Both the position numbers and the translations under genes were made by a program. A stretch of DNA of 46,510 bases from Synechococcus sp. CS-1331 (GTDB taxonomy: Bacteria; Cyanobacteriota; Cyanobacteriia; PCC-6307; Cyanobiaceae): contig JAHLYQ010000023.1 in assembly GCA_025127975.1 (NCBI GenBank), positions 1 through 46,510 of the forward strand. The letters run 5' to 3'. Of this stretch, positions 46,369-46,510 are shown in pieces. A model generated the notes under the pieces. The model did not search any database and was not told the DNA's origin. It was given only the letters and a program-made list of their open reading frames with translations. How positions within the stretch are numbered: the stretch's first letter is position 1; each line of letters opens with the position of its first letter.

Positions 46369-46510
46369 TGCCCCCGGTTTCAGGAAAGATGTCACCCCTT
46401 TGATCCATCCATCCGGGGGTTTGAGGACATGACCAATGCGCCGATACAGCGAGGCCGTTAAGGCTGATGTGAGGAGACGGATGCACCCGCCACACAGGCA
46501 GAGCGTGGCC
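46369..46510 (+). mobile_element. Left end of an IS3-like insertion sequence (continues beyond the window)
   Basis: The transposase start at 46436 is preceded by about 67 bases that begin near TGCCCCCGGTTTCAGG (46369), a plausible terminal inverted repeat with the TG end usual for IS3-family elements. The right end is outside the window, so the boundary is an estimate. Confidence 0.5.
46436..46510 (+). CDS. Transposase OrfA-like protein, N-terminal fragment (cut by window end)
   Basis: ATG at 46436 opens a frame that runs off the window. The 25 visible residues begin MRRYSEAVKADVRRRM and continue HPPHRQSVA. This is the start of IS3-family OrfA/HTH_Tnp_1 transposase proteins (RYSeelKa.vv.rm..P...SVaqia), which bind the inverted repeats. 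The distance from the candidate IS end is as expected for such elements. Identification rests on a short segment. Confidence 0.6.
   Translation, partial: MRRYSEAVKADVRRRMHPPHRQSVA

Overview
The window reads as part of a picocyanobacterial chromosome (Synechococcus/Cyanobium type, probably a GC-rich freshwater or brackish lineage). The evidence is gene content: two acyl-lipid desaturases with cyanobacterial histidine boxes, DnaB next to ribosomal protein bL9, a chorismate lyase of the plastoquinone route, a DevBCA-type exporter, MnmG, a Nif11 peptide, and several small proteins of cyanobacterial character. A few GCGATCGC (HIP1-type) octamers occur, for example at 467-474, 24427-24434 and 34443-34450. 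Most genes are very GC-rich (47 of 60 bases are G/C at 24481-24540).

Layout. 1-2831: DevB/DevC/DevA ABC exporter, with the devB-like gene cut by the window edge and apparently frameshifted. 2926-3639: rubrerythrin. 3669-8567 (minus): a PLP enzyme of the aluminium-resistance/methionine gamma-lyase-like family, gcvH, gcvP and a small ORF. 8714-11484: two paralogous desaturases flanking an HTH-type protein. 11527-13514: rplI and dnaB. 13504-20574: envelope polysaccharide genes (three glycosyltransferases and an AT-rich O-antigen ligase) interleaved with mnmG and a pilus/secretion-like membrane protein. 20633-26989: chorismate lyase, DUF1269 protein, SprT-like protein, NAD-dependent DNA ligase, TVP38/DedA-like protein and small unknowns.

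27051-33762 is the most interesting part. It is a compact, co-directional seven-gene operon of distinctly lower GC (29 of 60 at 28141-28200). It encodes a complete dedicated type II fatty-acid/polyketide-like synthase: a FabL-like enoyl-ACP reductase (YX6K), a FabG-like ketoreductase (YX3K), a long acyl carrier protein, a tandem hot-dog dehydratase with complementary half-sites, a KS with intact Cys-His-His, a second KS whose active Cys is Gly (chain-length-factor-like), and an AcpS domain fused to an LpxL-type acyltransferase domain. The set contains everything needed to activate a carrier, elongate and reduce a chain, and perhaps hand it to a membrane acceptor. The product is unknown; a special acyl chain for an envelope lipid is my inference.

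33776-45786: a zinc-ribbon protein, a frameshifted 6PGDH/HIBADH-like gene, valS, a solute-binding lipoprotein translationally coupled to an MscS channel, a DUF4239 bestrophin-like gene with a decayed duplicate fragment beside it, a Nif11 peptide, a 2OG-Fe(II) oxygenase, two small unknowns and a P-type cation ATPase. 45787-46510: a genome-plasticity edge with a degenerate tRNA-Val(UAC), inverted repeats and the first codons of an IS3-like transposase running off the window. No CRISPR array or rRNA is visible.
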